Origin: Streptomyces sp. NBC_00154
GTDB lineage: Bacteria > Actinomycetota > Actinomycetes > Streptomycetales > Streptomycetaceae
Direction of reading: 5' to 3'
Length of the DNA: 64,000 nucleotides
Assembly (NCBI RefSeq): GCF_026342835.1
Contig: NZ_JAPEMI010000001.1
Coordinates: 5,524,501-5,588,500, forward strand
The notes below the pieces were generated by a model. The model made no database searches. It had not been told where the DNA came from and saw only the letters and a list, made by a program, of their open reading frames with translations. Position 1 is the stretch's first letter. Every line of letters begins with the position of its first letter. The position numbers and the translations under genes are program-made. Below, one piece after another: positions 26,583 to 35,509 of this stretch.

Positions 26583-27977
26583 ATGAAGGCCCACGACGGT
26601 ATGTACATCGGCGGGAAGTGGCGCCCCGCATCGGGCGCGGACACGATCGCGGTCGTGAACCCGGCGGACGAGCAGGTCATCGCCCATGTACCGGCCGGAA
26701 CCGCCGAGGACGTCGACGCCGCGGTACGGGCCGCCCGAGCCGCGTTCCCCGGCTGGTCCGCCACACCGCCCGCCGAGCGGGCCGCGCGGATCGCCGCCCT
26801 GCGCGATGTCCTGGTGGCCCGCCAGGACGAGATCGCCGCCACCGTCACAGCCGAGCTCGGCGCACCGCTCCCGCTGTCGCAGGCGGTGCACGCGGGTGTG
26901 CCGATCCTGGTCGCCGGTTCGTACGCCGAACTTGCCGCGTCGTACCCGTTCGAGGAGAAGCACGGCAACTCCACCGTCCTGCTGGAGCCCGTCGGTGTCG
27001 TCGGGGCGATCACCCCGTGGAACTACCCGCTGCACCAGATCGTGGCCAAGGTGGCTCCCGCACTCGCGGCAGGCTGCACGATCGTCCTCAAGCCCGCCGA
27101 GGACACCCCGCTGACCGCGCAGCTCTTCGCCGAGGCGACCGCGGAGGCGGGCCTGCCCGCCGGTGTCTTCAACCTGGTCACCGGCCTCGGCCCGGTCGCC
27201 GGACAGGCTCTGGCCGCGCACGAGGACGTCGACCTGGTCTCGTTCACCGGATCCACCGCCGTCGGGAAGCAGATCGGCGCCACCGCGGGCGGCGCGGTCA
27301 AGCGCGTCGCGCTGGAGCTCGGCGGCAAGTCCGCCAACGTCATCCTGCCCTCGGCCGATCTGGCCAAGGCCGTCAACGTCGGCGTCGCCAACGTGATGTC
27401 CAACTCCGGCCAGACGTGCAGCGCCTGGACCCGGATGCTCGTCGACGCCGAGCGGTACGAGGAAGCCGTCGCCCTCGCCGCCGCGGCCGTCGCCAAGTAC
27501 GTACCGGGGGAGCGGGTCGGCCCCGTCGTCAACGCCAAGCAGCAGGCCCGGGTGCGCGGTTACATCGAGAAGGGCATCGAGGAGGGCGCCCGGCTCGTCG
27601 CCGGTGGCCCCGAGGCCCCGCACCCGACCGGTTACTACGTCAGCCCCACCGTGTTCGCCGATGTCACCCCGGAGATGACGATCGCCCAGGAGGAGATCTT
27701 CGGCCCGGTCATCTCGATCCTGAAGTACGAGGACGAGGCCGACGCGCTCCGTATCGCCAACGGCACGGTGTACGGGCTCGCGGGCGCCGTCTGGGCCGCC
27801 GACGATGCGGAAGCCGTCGCCTTCGCCCGTCGGATGAACACCGGACAGGTCGACATCAACGGCGGCCGGTTCAACCCGATCGCCCCGTTCGGTGGCTACA
27901 AGCAGTCCGGCGTCGGCCGTGAGCTCGGTCCGCACGGCCTCGGCGAATACCTCCAGACCAAGTCCCTCCAGTTCTGA
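26583..27977 (+). CDS. NAD(P)-dependent aldehyde dehydrogenase
   Basis: 464 residues, full length for the family. Active-site Cys279 (NSGQTCSAW), general-base Glu245 (LELGGKS) and the TPWN motif with Asn146 (ITPWNYP) are all present, as is the nucleotide-site FTGSTAVGK. It oxidises an aldehyde to the acid, and the neighbouring alcohol dehydrogenase probably supplies the aldehyde. The start has GGGAGGA upstream. The alcohol dehydrogenase gene begins 40 bases after the stop. The palindrome at 26518 suggests control by the TetR encoded at 33531-34205. Confidence 0.92.
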   Translation: MKAHDGMYIGGKWRPASGADTIAVVNPADEQVIAHVPAGTAEDVDAAVRAARAAFPGWSATPPAERAARIAALRDVLVARQDEIAATVTAELGAPLPLSQAVHAGVPILVAGSYAELAASYPFEEKHGNSTVLLEPVGVVGAITPWNYPLHQIVAKVAPALAAGCTIVLKPAEDTPLTAQLFAEATAEAGLPAGVFNLVTGLGPVAGQALAAHEDVDLVSFTGSTAVGKQIGATAGGAVKRVALELGGKSANVILPSADLAKAVNVGVANVMSNSGQTCSAWTRMLVDAERYEEAVALAAAAVAKYVPGERVGPVVNAKQQARVRGYIEKGIEEGARLVAGGPEAPHPTGYYVSPTVFADVTPEMTIAQEEIFGPVISILKYEDEADALRIANGTVYGLAGAVWAADDAEAVAFARRMNTGQVDINGGRFNPIAPFGGYKQSGVGRELGPHGLGEYLQTKSLQF

Positions 27978-28017
27978 ACCACCCCCGATGCACCCCCGAT
28001 CAGCAAGGAGCCGGTCC

Positions 28018-29097
28018 GTGGTCCGCGCCGCCGTACTGCCCGCCGTCGGAGCTCCCCTGGAGGTCACCGACATCGAACTCCCGGAGCCCGGACCCGGCCA
28101 GGTGAGGATCCGTCTCGCCGCCGCCGGGGTCTGCCACTCCGACCTGTCCCTGTCCGACGGCACCATGCGGGTGCCCGTCCCCGCCGTCCTCGGCCATGAG
28201 GGAGCGGGCACCGTCCTCTCCGTCGGCGAGGGCGTCACCCATGTGGCGCCGGGCGACGGCGTCGTGCTCAACTGGGCGCCTTCCTGCGGCAGCTGTCACC
28301 ACTGCGGGATCGGTGAGGTCTGGCTGTGCGCCGACGCACTGACGGGTGCGGGCAACATCCACGCCCGTACCGCCGACGGCACCGAACTCCACCCCGGCCT
28401 GAACGTCGCGGCGTTCGCCCAGGAGACGGTCGTCGCCGCGAACTGTGCACTGCCCGCCCCGGCCGGCATCCCGCTGACCGACGCCGCCCTGCTCGGCTGC
28501 GCGGTTCTCACCGGATACGGCGCCGTCCACCACAGTGCGCGGGTCCGGACCGGCGAGACGGTCGTCGTCTTCGGTATCGGCGGCGTCGGGCTGGCCGTGC
28601 TCCAGTCCGCCCGCATCGCCGGAGCCTCGAAGATCATCGCCGTCGATGTCTCCCCGGAGAAGGAGGAGCTCGCCCGCCGGGCCGGTGCCACCGAGTACGT
28701 CATCGCCTCCGACACCACGCCGCGCGCGATCCGCAGGCTCACCGGCGGACAGGGCGCGGACGTCGCCGTGGAGTGCGTCGGCCGGCCCGCAACCATCCGC
28801 GGCGCCTGGGACTCCACCCGGCGCGGCGGCCGCACCACCGTCGTCGGCATCGGCGGCAAGGACCAGCAGGTGACCTTCAATGCCCTGGAGATCTTCCACT
28901 GGGGCCGCTCGCTGACCGGCTGCGTCTACGGGAACAGCGACCCCGCCCGCGATCTGCCCGTGCTCGCCGAGCACATCCGGGCCGGCAGGTTCGACCTCTC
29001 CATGATGGTCACCGAACGGATCGCGCTGGACGGCATCCCGGCGGCCTTCGACAACATGATCGCGGGCAAGGGCGGTCGCGCCCTGGTGATCTTCTAG
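28018..29097 (+). CDS. Zinc-dependent alcohol dehydrogenase
   Basis: 359 residues from a GTG start with AAGGAG seven bases upstream; the frame extends further up into the previous gene, but that part is not conserved. Catalytic zinc ligands are in GVCHSD and GHEGAG, structural zinc ligands in C-x2-C-x2-C-x7-C (CGSCHHCGIGEVWLC), and the Rossmann motif is GIGGVGLAVL. It is a class III/Rxyl-like medium-chain dehydrogenase that converts an alcohol to an aldehyde, in an operon with the aldehyde dehydrogenase. A strong terminator follows at 29115. Confidence 0.92.
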   Translation: MVRAAVLPAVGAPLEVTDIELPEPGPGQVRIRLAAAGVCHSDLSLSDGTMRVPVPAVLGHEGAGTVLSVGEGVTHVAPGDGVVLNWAPSCGSCHHCGIGEVWLCADALTGAGNIHARTADGTELHPGLNVAAFAQETVVAANCALPAPAGIPLTDAALLGCAVLTGYGAVHHSARVRTGETVVVFGIGGVGLAVLQSARIAGASKIIAVDVSPEKEELARRAGATEYVIASDTTPRAIRRLTGGQGADVAVECVGRPATIRGAWDSTRRGGRTTVVGIGGKDQQVTFNALEIFHWGRSLTGCVYGNSDPARDLPVLAEHIRAGRFDLSMMVTERIALDGIPAAFDNMIAGKGGRALVIF

Positions 29098-29114
29098 CCG
29101 ACGCCCGGAAGAGA

Positions 29115-29142
29115 CCCCGGCCGCCCTCGGTGGCGGCCGGGG
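29115..29142 (+). terminator. Terminator of the aldehyde/alcohol dehydrogenase operon
   Basis: A perfect 11-bp stem, CCCCGGCCGCC/GGCGGCCGGGG, with the loop CTCGGT, starts 18 bases after the alcohol dehydrogenase stop. Confidence 0.85.
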
Positions 29143-29183
29143 ACTTCGGCATGCCCAACCCCTCCTCGTCGCGGCCGTCCGAG

Positions 29184-29232
29184 TGTCATATGCAGGTAAA
29201 AACTGCTGCTGCGCGACCCGTTGACCCGCATA
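29184..29232 (+). promoter_or_regulatory. Upstream element before the MHS carrier
   Basis: TGTCATATGCAGGTAAA (29184-29200) followed 23 bases later by ACCCGCATA (29224-29232). A near match, TGTCATGTGCATGTAAA then ACCCGCATA, lies at 56379-56423. ATACCGTCCGGT at 29230-29241 also resembles the ATACCGACYGGT sites. Role unknown. Confidence 0.35.
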
Positions 29233-29314
29233 CCGTCCGGTCAGTACGTTCCCCGGACCGGCGGATCAGCCCCGCCGGGCACCCCGTCCCCCGCACCCAC
29301 CGGAGTGTGCACGC

Positions 29315-30652
29315 ATGGACACGTCACCATCCGCCACCCCACGCACCACCGATACCGTCCCGACCCCCACCGAGACGCGGGCCCGCCGCAAGGTGGCCAC
29401 CGCCGCAGCGCTCGCATCCGCGGTGGAGTGGTACGACTACTTCGTTTTCGGCATCGCCGCAGCCCTGGTCCTGGGAGACCTCTACTTCCCCGCAGGCAGC
29501 GGCTCCGCCGGTGTCCTCGCCGCGTTCGCGACCTTCGCCGTGGGCTTCCTGGCCCGTCCGCTCGGCGGCATCATCGCGGGCCAGCTCGGCGACAGGCGTG
29601 GTCGCAAACCCATGCTGGTCCTCGCGCTCACCCTGATGGGCGTGGCCACCACGGGCATCGGCCTGCTTCCCACGTACGAGACGATCGGCATCGCCGCTCC
29701 GGTGCTGCTCGTCACCCTGCGCGTCGCCCAGGGCATCGCGGTCGGCGCCCAGTGGGGCGGAGCCATGCTGATGGCCACCGAATACGCCCCCGAGGGCAAG
29801 CGCGGCGTCTACGGAAGCCTCGTCCAACTCGGCGTTCCCATCGGTGTGGTGACCGCCAACACCGTCTTCCTCGCCGCAGGAGCCTTCACCAGCGACAGCG
29901 AGTTCGCCGCCTGGGGCTGGCGGCTGCCGTTCCTGGTCGGCCTGCTGGTGCTGGTCCTCGCCTGGTACATCCACACGCGCGTCGAGGAGACCCCCGAGTT
30001 CCGCGAGGCCGAGAAGGAACTGGCCGAGCAGGAGGCGAGCCGCTCCGCGCGCTCCCCGCTGCGCACCATCGTGCGGGAGCACCTCGGCACGGTCTTCCTC
30101 GCGGGCGGCTCGTTCGCCGTGAACACCGCGACCTTCTACATCATCATCACCGGCGTCCTGGACTACACGACCCGTGAGCTCGGCATGAAGCGCGAGGCCG
30201 TCCTCATGGTCTCGCTCTGCATCAGCCTCACCCAGCTCGTCCTGATACCGGCGTCGGCGGCGCTGTCCGACCGCATAGGGCGGCTGCGGATCTACGCGCT
30301 CGGGGCGGCCGGCCTCGCCGTGTGGGCGGTGCCGATGTTCCTGCTCATCGACACCAAGTCGCTGCTCTGGATGGCCGTCGGCACTTTCGTCACCAGCTGT
30401 TTCCTCAGCATCATGTACGGGCCGCAGGCGGCGTTGTTCGCCGAGCTGTTCACGGCCGAGATGCGCTACACCGGCGCCTCGCTCGGCTACCAGATCGCGG
30501 CCGTGTTCGGTGGCGGCCTCGCCCCGTTCGTGATGGTGCTGCTGCTGGAGGCGACGGGCACGTCGATGGCGGTGGCGGCCTACATCATCGGCCTGGCTGT
30601 CATCGCCCTGGTCTCCATCAAGGTCCTTGCAGGACGGGCGAGTTCGCGCTGA
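29315..30652 (+). CDS. MFS carrier of the metabolite:H+ symporter (MHS) family
   Basis: 445 residues and 12 helices. The N-terminal ASAVEWYDYFVFG, the loop-2 motif GGIIAGQLGDRRGRK, and RVAQGIAVGAQWGG are signatures of the MHS group (shikimate, proline/betaine, citrate and dicarboxylate carriers). It imports a small organic acid or zwitterion in symport with protons. The gene lies downstream of the dehydrogenase operon but is separated from it by a strong terminator. It converges on the ppk2 pseudogene across the hairpin at 30670. Confidence 0.88.
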   Translation: MDTSPSATPRTTDTVPTPTETRARRKVATAAALASAVEWYDYFVFGIAAALVLGDLYFPAGSGSAGVLAAFATFAVGFLARPLGGIIAGQLGDRRGRKPMLVLALTLMGVATTGIGLLPTYETIGIAAPVLLVTLRVAQGIAVGAQWGGAMLMATEYAPEGKRGVYGSLVQLGVPIGVVTANTVFLAAGAFTSDSEFAAWGWRLPFLVGLLVLVLAWYIHTRVEETPEFREAEKELAEQEASRSARSPLRTIVREHLGTVFLAGGSFAVNTATFYIIITGVLDYTTRELGMKREAVLMVSLCISLTQLVLIPASAALSDRIGRLRIYALGAAGLAVWAVPMFLLIDTKSLLWMAVGTFVTSCFLSIMYGPQAALFAELFTAEMRYTGASLGYQIAAVFGGGLAPFVMVLLLEATGTSMAVAAYIIGLAVIALVSIKVLAGRASSR

Positions 30653-30669
30653 TCACGGTTCCCGGACCA

Positions 30670-30718
30670 GCTCCGGCTCCGGCACCGGTGCCTCCCCGAC
30701 CGGTGCCGGAGCCGGAGC
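30670..30718. terminator. Bidirectional terminator with 19-bp perfect stem
   Basis: The arms 30670-30688 and 30700-30718 are perfect reverse complements (19 bp) with an 11-base loop. It lies between the convergent MHS carrier gene and the polyphosphate kinase gene, and serves both strands. Confidence 0.85.
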
Positions 30719-30775
30719 GCGCCGGACGGGAGAGTGATAGGGGCGGCCGCGCACTCGTGGTGCTCCGACCCGGGC

Positions 30776-31805
30776 TCACGCCGTCGGCCCGGCCTCCGAC
30801 CGGTGCGTGGTGAGCAGCCGGGCATCCATCTCGCCCTGCTCGAAGAGCCGGGAGGCCCGACCCACGATCAGCGGGTCCGGCTCGCGGACCATCGTCGTGT
30901 CCTTGTCCGGGTAGTCGAAGCGGTGCAGCACATGCCGGATCGCCTCCAGCCTGGCCCGCTTCTTGTCGTTGCTCTTCACCACGGTCCAGGGCGCGTCCGC
31001 CGTGTCTGTGTGGAACAGCATCACCTCCTTGGCCTCCGTGTATGCGTCCCACTTGTCCAGCGAGGCGAGGTCGACCGGGCTCAGCTTCCACTGCCGTACC
31101 GGGTCGATCTGGCGGATCATGAACCGGTTGCGCTGCTCGTTGCGGGAGACGGAGAACCAGAACTTCACCAGGTGGATGCCGTCCCGGGCGAGCATCCGCT
31201 CGAAGCCCGGTGCCTGGTGCATGAATTCGAGGTACTCACGGGTCGTGCAGAACCCCATCACCCGCTCCACACCTGCCCGGTTGTACCAGGAACGATCGAA
31301 GAGCACGATCTCCCCGGCGCTCGGCAGATGTGCCGTGTACCGCTGGAAGTACCACTGGGTGCGTTCGCGTTCGGTGGGCTTCTCCAGCGCCACGACCCGT
31401 GCGCCACGGGGGTTGAGGTACTCGGTGAAGCGGTTGATCGTGCCGCCCTTGCCGGCCGCGTCGCGCCCTTCGAAGAGAATGACGAGCCGTTCGTTGCGCT
31501 CCTTCACCCAGTGCTGGAACTTGAGCAGCTCGATCTGCAGCGCGCTTGTCCTTCTCGTATGCCTTCCGGCCGAGCTTGTAGGTGTACGGATAGTCCTCGC
31601 GCCAGGCGTCGCGCGCCCGCCCGTCGGGCATCACCAGGACCAGATCGTCGTCCCCGCTGTCGGTCACGCCGAAGGCTTCGAGCTCGGCGCCGCCGTGCCG
31701 TGCCGCCCAGGCGAGGGCGGCTTCCCTGCGGTCAGCGTCGTCGGCAGCCTTGCTCCTCTTCTTCCGTTTCCTGCGGCTGCTCGGATCCTTGGCGCTCCGG
31801 GTCAT
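30776..31805 (-). pseudogene. ppk2: Polyphosphate kinase 2 gene with a frameshift
   Basis: The first frame starts at the ATG at 31805, with GGAGGG eight bases upstream, and codes for the conserved YPYTYKLGRKAYEKDK. The frame is then lost in a GC run at 31537-31542. The other frame continues with LQIELLKFQHWVKERNERL and the PPK2 core: Walker A GRDAAGKGG, lid EKPTERERTQW, Walker B LFDRSWYNRAGVE, to a stop at 30776. Adding two bases (GCGCGC to GCGCGCGC) restores a single ~343-residue protein. PPK2 uses polyphosphate to phosphorylate nucleotides. A GTG at 31507 could restart translation of the catalytic core, or the shift may be a sequencing error. Confidence 0.8.
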
Positions 31806-32763
31806 GACGGCGTCCCTCCACCGGCTGTACCCGACTCTTTCGGGTGCGTCCAGTCTGCGGACGCTTCCGGGAGACCGCCACCCCGGCCAGACAGAGCAGG
31901 CCGCCGCCGACCGTGAGCAGTGCGGGCACCTCGCCGAGCAGCAGCCACGACATCAGTACCACCAGCGCGGGGACGGCATATGTGGTGGCGCCCATCCGTC
32001 CCGCAGTGGTGCGGGCGAGCGCATAGGCCCAGGTGGTGAAGGCCAGGGCGGTCGGGAAGACGCCCAGATAGACCATGTTCAGCGTCGCGGACACCGGGGC
32101 TTCGGCCGCCTCGGAGACCAGCACACCGGAGAACGGCAGACAGGCGACCGTACCGACCATGCAGCCGAACGCGGTGATCTGCAGCGCCGAGCCGTGCCGC
32201 AGCGCCGGCTTCTGGGCGACCACCCCGCCCGCGTACGCCATCGCCGCCAGCAGGCAGAGGACCACCCCGAGCACCGACGAACTCCCGTGTCCCGACATGG
32301 AGAGACCGACCACCGCGGCGCCCGCGAACGACACGGCCATCCCTGTCAGCAGTCTGCGCGGCAGCCCCTCGCCCAGCAGCCGGGCGCCGAGCAGTGCGAT
32401 CAGGATCGGGCCGATGTTCACGACCATGGCGGCCGTGCCCGCGTCGACCTCCTGCTCGCCCCAGTTGAGCACCACCATGTAGAGCCCGAACCAGAGCACC
32501 CCGGACGTGATGATGCCCGGCCACGCCGCCCTGGACGGCAGCCCCTCGCGGCGTACGAGAAGGATCGCTCCGAGCGTCAGCGAACCCGCGAGCAGCCGGC
32601 CGAGCGCGAGCGCACCGGGCGAGTAGGACTCACCGGCACTGCGGATGGAGACAAAGGCGGAGGCCCACAGCACCACGGTGGTGCCGGCCGCAGCGATCGC
32701 CCGCCGGTCGCGGCCCGCGGGTGCGGTGGCGGGCGCGGCGGAGGCGGGTATGGGTGTCGTCAT
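31732..32763 (-). CDS. DMT/EamA-family permease
   Basis: 343 residues with ten helices in two EamA repeats (first ~15-145, second ~165-295). The family usually ends soon after helix 10; here the frame runs on for about 45 charged residues (to ETEEEEQGCRRR) that overlap the start of the ppk2 gene by 74 bases. The tail is therefore probably a by-product of a lost or missing stop. The substrate is unknown; many relatives export amino acids or metabolites. Confidence 0.85.
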   Translation of the reverse strand: MTTPIPASAAPATAPAGRDRRAIAAAGTTVVLWASAFVSIRSAGESYSPGALALGRLLAGSLTLGAILLVRREGLPSRAAWPGIITSGVLWFGLYMVVLNWGEQEVDAGTAAMVVNIGPILIALLGARLLGEGLPRRLLTGMAVSFAGAAVVGLSMSGHGSSSVLGVVLCLLAAMAYAGGVVAQKPALRHGSALQITAFGCMVGTVACLPFSGVLVSEAAEAPVSATLNMVYLGVFPTALAFTTWAYALARTTAGRMGATTYAVPALVVLMSWLLLGEVPALLTVGGGLLCLAGVAVSRKRPQTGRTRKSRVQPVEGRRHDPERQGSEQPQETEEEEQGCRRR

Positions 32764-32796
32764 GAGCCCGACTCTAAACGGGGAACGGTTCGGCCC

Positions 32797-33516
32797 TCAC
32801 CGAATTGTTTCCGGCTCGATTCCGAGCAGTTCGCGCAGCGCCCGCTCCCCGTCCCCGGTCGCCTTCACCGCTCGCCCGGACCCGATCCTCACGCACCAGC
32901 CGGCGTCCAGGGCGTGCCTGCACAGTGCGGCGCCCGCGACCCCTGCCAGATGCGGCCTGCGCTCCGTCCAGTCCAGACAGCTGCGCACGAGGGGACGCCG
33001 CGTCCCGGTGTCCAGCCCGATGCCCAGCTCCGCGAACCAGCCGAGACCCGTGTCGGTGAGCGCGAAGCCGGTGTCCTGCCGCAGCAGCCCTCGCACGGTC
33101 ATCGCGTCCGCGATCGCGATGCCGATCCGGCCCGCGAGATGGTCGTAACAGGTGCGCCCGCGGGCCAGTGCACTGCTCGTGCTTGCCGCCCGCAGGGTCT
33201 GTGGCCGCTCCCCGTCACCGGGTGCGGCCCGGGCGGCGAGATCCTCGACGAGATGGGCGGTCCGTTCGTCGGCGAGCCGCACATAGCGGTGGCGGCCCTG
33301 CCGCTCCTCGGTCAGCAGGCCCCCGGCGATCAGCTTCCCCAGATGTTCGCTGGCGGTCGACGGAGCCACCGACGCGTACCGCGCCAGCTCCCCTGCCGTC
33401 CAGGCGCGGCCGTCGAGCAGGGCCAGACAGAAGGAGGCGCGGGTCTCGTCGGCGAGGAGGACGGCCAGGGCGGCGAGGCGGGGTGCGGCCGGGTCGTGGG
33501 GTGCCATGCGTGCCAT
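32797..33516 (-). CDS. ArsR-like winged-helix regulator
   Basis: 239 residues from the ATG of MARMAPHD; an ATG three codons later is equally possible. The N-terminal ~95 residues form an ArsR-type helix-turn-helix (WTAGELARYASVAPSTASEHLGKLIAGGLL), with no metal-binding Cys pair in the recognition helix. The C-terminal ~120 residues are an extra domain common in larger ArsR-like actinobacterial proteins. It starts 14 bases after the TetR gene stop, so the two are in one transcript. Target unknown. Confidence 0.8.
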   Translation of the reverse strand: MARMAPHDPAAPRLAALAVLLADETRASFCLALLDGRAWTAGELARYASVAPSTASEHLGKLIAGGLLTEERQGRHRYVRLADERTAHLVEDLAARAAPGDGERPQTLRAASTSSALARGRTCYDHLAGRIGIAIADAMTVRGLLRQDTGFALTDTGLGWFAELGIGLDTGTRRPLVRSCLDWTERRPHLAGVAGAALCRHALDAGWCVRIGSGRAVKATGDGERALRELLGIEPETIR

Positions 33517-33530
33517 GTACCCAGGATGCG

Positions 33531-34205
33531 TCAGGAATGCTTCGGCGCCGGCCGAACCGTGTCCGCGGCAGGCCCCTGCTCGTACTGCAGGGCGAGGCCG
33601 TCGAGCAACGCCCGCAGCCCGGTCTCGAACGCGCCCTCGTCGACCTGCTGACGACGGTCGGCCAGCAGATGGGCCTGGCCGAGGTGCGGATAGTCGGCGG
33701 GGTCGTACGCCGTCTCGTCGTCGACGAAGCCGCGCGCGAACGAGCCCAGTGCCGAGCCGGTGATGAAGTAACGCATCAGTGCGCCGATGTACGTGGCCTG
33801 GGCGGGCGGCCAGCCGGCGCGGACCATCGCACCGAACGCCGCGTCGGCGACCCGCAGCCCGGCCGGACGGCGGCCGGGGCCCTGGGCCAGCACCGGGACG
33901 ATGTGCGGGTGCTCGGTGAGCGCCGCACGATAGGAGACCGCCCAGTCGTGCAGGGCGGCTCGCCAGTCGCGGTCGTCGGACTCGTCGAACATCGACAGAT
34001 CGACCTGAGCGGACACGGCGTCCGCGACCGCGTCCAGGATCTCGTCCTTGTTGCGGAAGTGGTTGTAGAGCGAGGGTCCGCTCACCCCGAGTTCGGCCGC
34101 GAGCCGGCGGGTGGAGACGGCGTCGAGCCCCTCGGCGTCCACGAGCGCGCTCGCCGCCTCGACGATGCGGTCTCTGCTGAGGAGGGGCTTGCGCGGTCGG
34201 GCCAT
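33531..34205 (-). CDS. TetR-family regulator next to acyl-CoA dehydrogenase
   Basis: 224 residues from MARPRKPLLSR. The helix-turn-helix is at ~10-55 (STRRLAAELGVSGPSLYNHFRNKDEIL) with a TetR_C-type ligand domain after it. It is divergent from the acyl-CoA dehydrogenase gene (66-base gap), and the palindrome at 34234-34252 in that gap is the natural autoregulatory operator. The same palindrome upstream of the aldehyde dehydrogenase gene suggests a second target 7.7 kb away. The ligand is probably an acyl-CoA or related metabolite (inference). Confidence 0.88.
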   Translation of the reverse strand: MARPRKPLLSRDRIVEAASALVDAEGLDAVSTRRLAAELGVSGPSLYNHFRNKDEILDAVADAVSAQVDLSMFDESDDRDWRAALHDWAVSYRAALTEHPHIVPVLAQGPGRRPAGLRVADAAFGAMVRAGWPPAQATYIGALMRYFITGSALGSFARGFVDDETAYDPADYPHLGQAHLLADRRQQVDEGAFETGLRALLDGLALQYEQGPAADTVRPAPKHS

Positions 34206-34233
34206 GCGGCACATAGTAGGGCCTGCGAACGAA

Positions 34234-34252
34234 AAACTAGCAGTGCTAATTA
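34234..34252. promoter_or_regulatory. Candidate operator in the TetR/acyl-CoA dehydrogenase divergon
   Basis: AAACTAGCAGTGCTAATTA: 9-base arms around a central G, with two mismatches. It is 28 bases from the TetR start and 19 from the dehydrogenase start, and matches the site at 26518-26536. Confidence 0.65.
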
Positions 34253-34271
34253 AAAGTGGGAGAACCGAAGG

Positions 34272-35423
34272 ATGAACCTGGAGCTCAGCAAGGAGCAGGA
34301 AGCCGTCCGGCAGCTCGCCAAGGACTTCGTCGCCCGCGAGATCACCCCGCATGTCGTCGCGTGGGACCGCGCCGAGAATGTCGATAAGTCGATTGTCAAG
34401 AAGCTGGGCTCCCTCGGCTTCCTCGGGCTGACCGTCCCCGAGGAGTACGGCGGCTCGGGCGGCGACCACCTGGCGTACTGCCTGGTCACCGAGGAACTCG
34501 GCCGTGGCGACTCCTCGGTCCGCGGCATCGTCTCGGTCTCCCTGGGCCTGGTCGCCAAGACCATCGCCACCTGGGGCGACGAGGAGCAGAAGCGGCAGTG
34601 GCTGCCCCGGCTCACCGCGGGCGAGGCGATCGGCTGCTTCGGCCTCACCGAGCCCGGCACCGGCTCGGACGCCGGGAACCTGACGACGAAGGCCGTCCGC
34701 GACGGCGACTCGTACGTCATCAACGGCACCAAGATGTTCATCACCAACGGCACCTGGGCCGACGTCGTACTGCTCTTCGCCCGCACCGACGACACCCCCG
34801 GCCACAAGGGCATATCCGCCTTCCTGGTGCCCACCGACACCCCAGGCCTCACCCGCCGCACCATCCACGGCAAGCTCGGTCTGCGCGGCCAGGCCACTGC
34901 CGAAGTGGTCCTGGAGGACGTCCGCGTCCCCGCCGCCACGCTCCTGGGCCCCGAGGGCAAGGGCTTCTCCGTCGCCATGTCCGCGCTCGCCAAGGGCCGG
35001 ATGTCGGTCGCGGCCGGCTGCGTCGGCATCGCGCAGGCCGCCCTCGACGCCGCCGTGGGCTACGCGGGCGAACGCGAGCAGTTCGGCAAGTCCATCGCGA
35101 GCTACCAGCTCGTCCAGGAACTCATCAGCGACATCGCCGTGGACGTGGACGCCGCCCGGCTGCTGACCTGGCGGGTCGCCGACCTGATCGACCGCGGCGA
35201 GGACTTCGCCACCGCGGCGTCCAAGGCGAAGCTCTTCGCCTCCGAGGCCGCCGTCCGCGCAGCCAACAACGCCCTCCAGGTCTTCGGCGGCTACGGCTAC
35301 ATCGACGAGTACCCGGTCGGCAAGCTGCTGCGCGACGCCCGTGTGATGACGCTCTACGAAGGCACCAGCCAGATCCAGAAGCTGATCATCGGTCGTGCGC
35401 TGACGGGTGTCTCCGCCTTCTGA
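34272..35423 (+). CDS. Acyl-CoA dehydrogenase
   Basis: 383 residues, the standard length. FAD and substrate motifs are GCFGLTEPGTGSDAG and MFITNGTWADV, and the catalytic base is Glu363 in TLYEGTSQIQKLIIGRAL. It should oxidise a short- or branched-chain acyl-CoA to the 2-enoyl-CoA, passing electrons to ETF. It is divergently transcribed from its probable TetR repressor, with a palindrome in the shared promoter region. Confidence 0.93.
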   Translation: MNLELSKEQEAVRQLAKDFVAREITPHVVAWDRAENVDKSIVKKLGSLGFLGLTVPEEYGGSGGDHLAYCLVTEELGRGDSSVRGIVSVSLGLVAKTIATWGDEEQKRQWLPRLTAGEAIGCFGLTEPGTGSDAGNLTTKAVRDGDSYVINGTKMFITNGTWADVVLLFARTDDTPGHKGISAFLVPTDTPGLTRRTIHGKLGLRGQATAEVVLEDVRVPAATLLGPEGKGFSVAMSALAKGRMSVAAGCVGIAQAALDAAVGYAGEREQFGKSIASYQLVQELISDIAVDVDAARLLTWRVADLIDRGEDFATAASKAKLFASEAAVRAANNALQVFGGYGYIDEYPVGKLLRDARVMTLYEGTSQIQKLIIGRALTGVSAF

Positions 35424-35509
35424 GCCGTTCGACCCGAACGGGCGTCTGAGTACGGGACTGAGTACGGGGCCGGATGTGCCGGGCGCCGCAGCGGTCGATG
35501 CTGTCCGTC

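Noticed and set aside
33517..34212. Upstream extension of the ArsR-like gene across the TetR gene (same strand, other frame)
   Set aside because: The extension reads the TetR gene out of frame; the conserved ArsR-like protein starts at 33516 or 33507.
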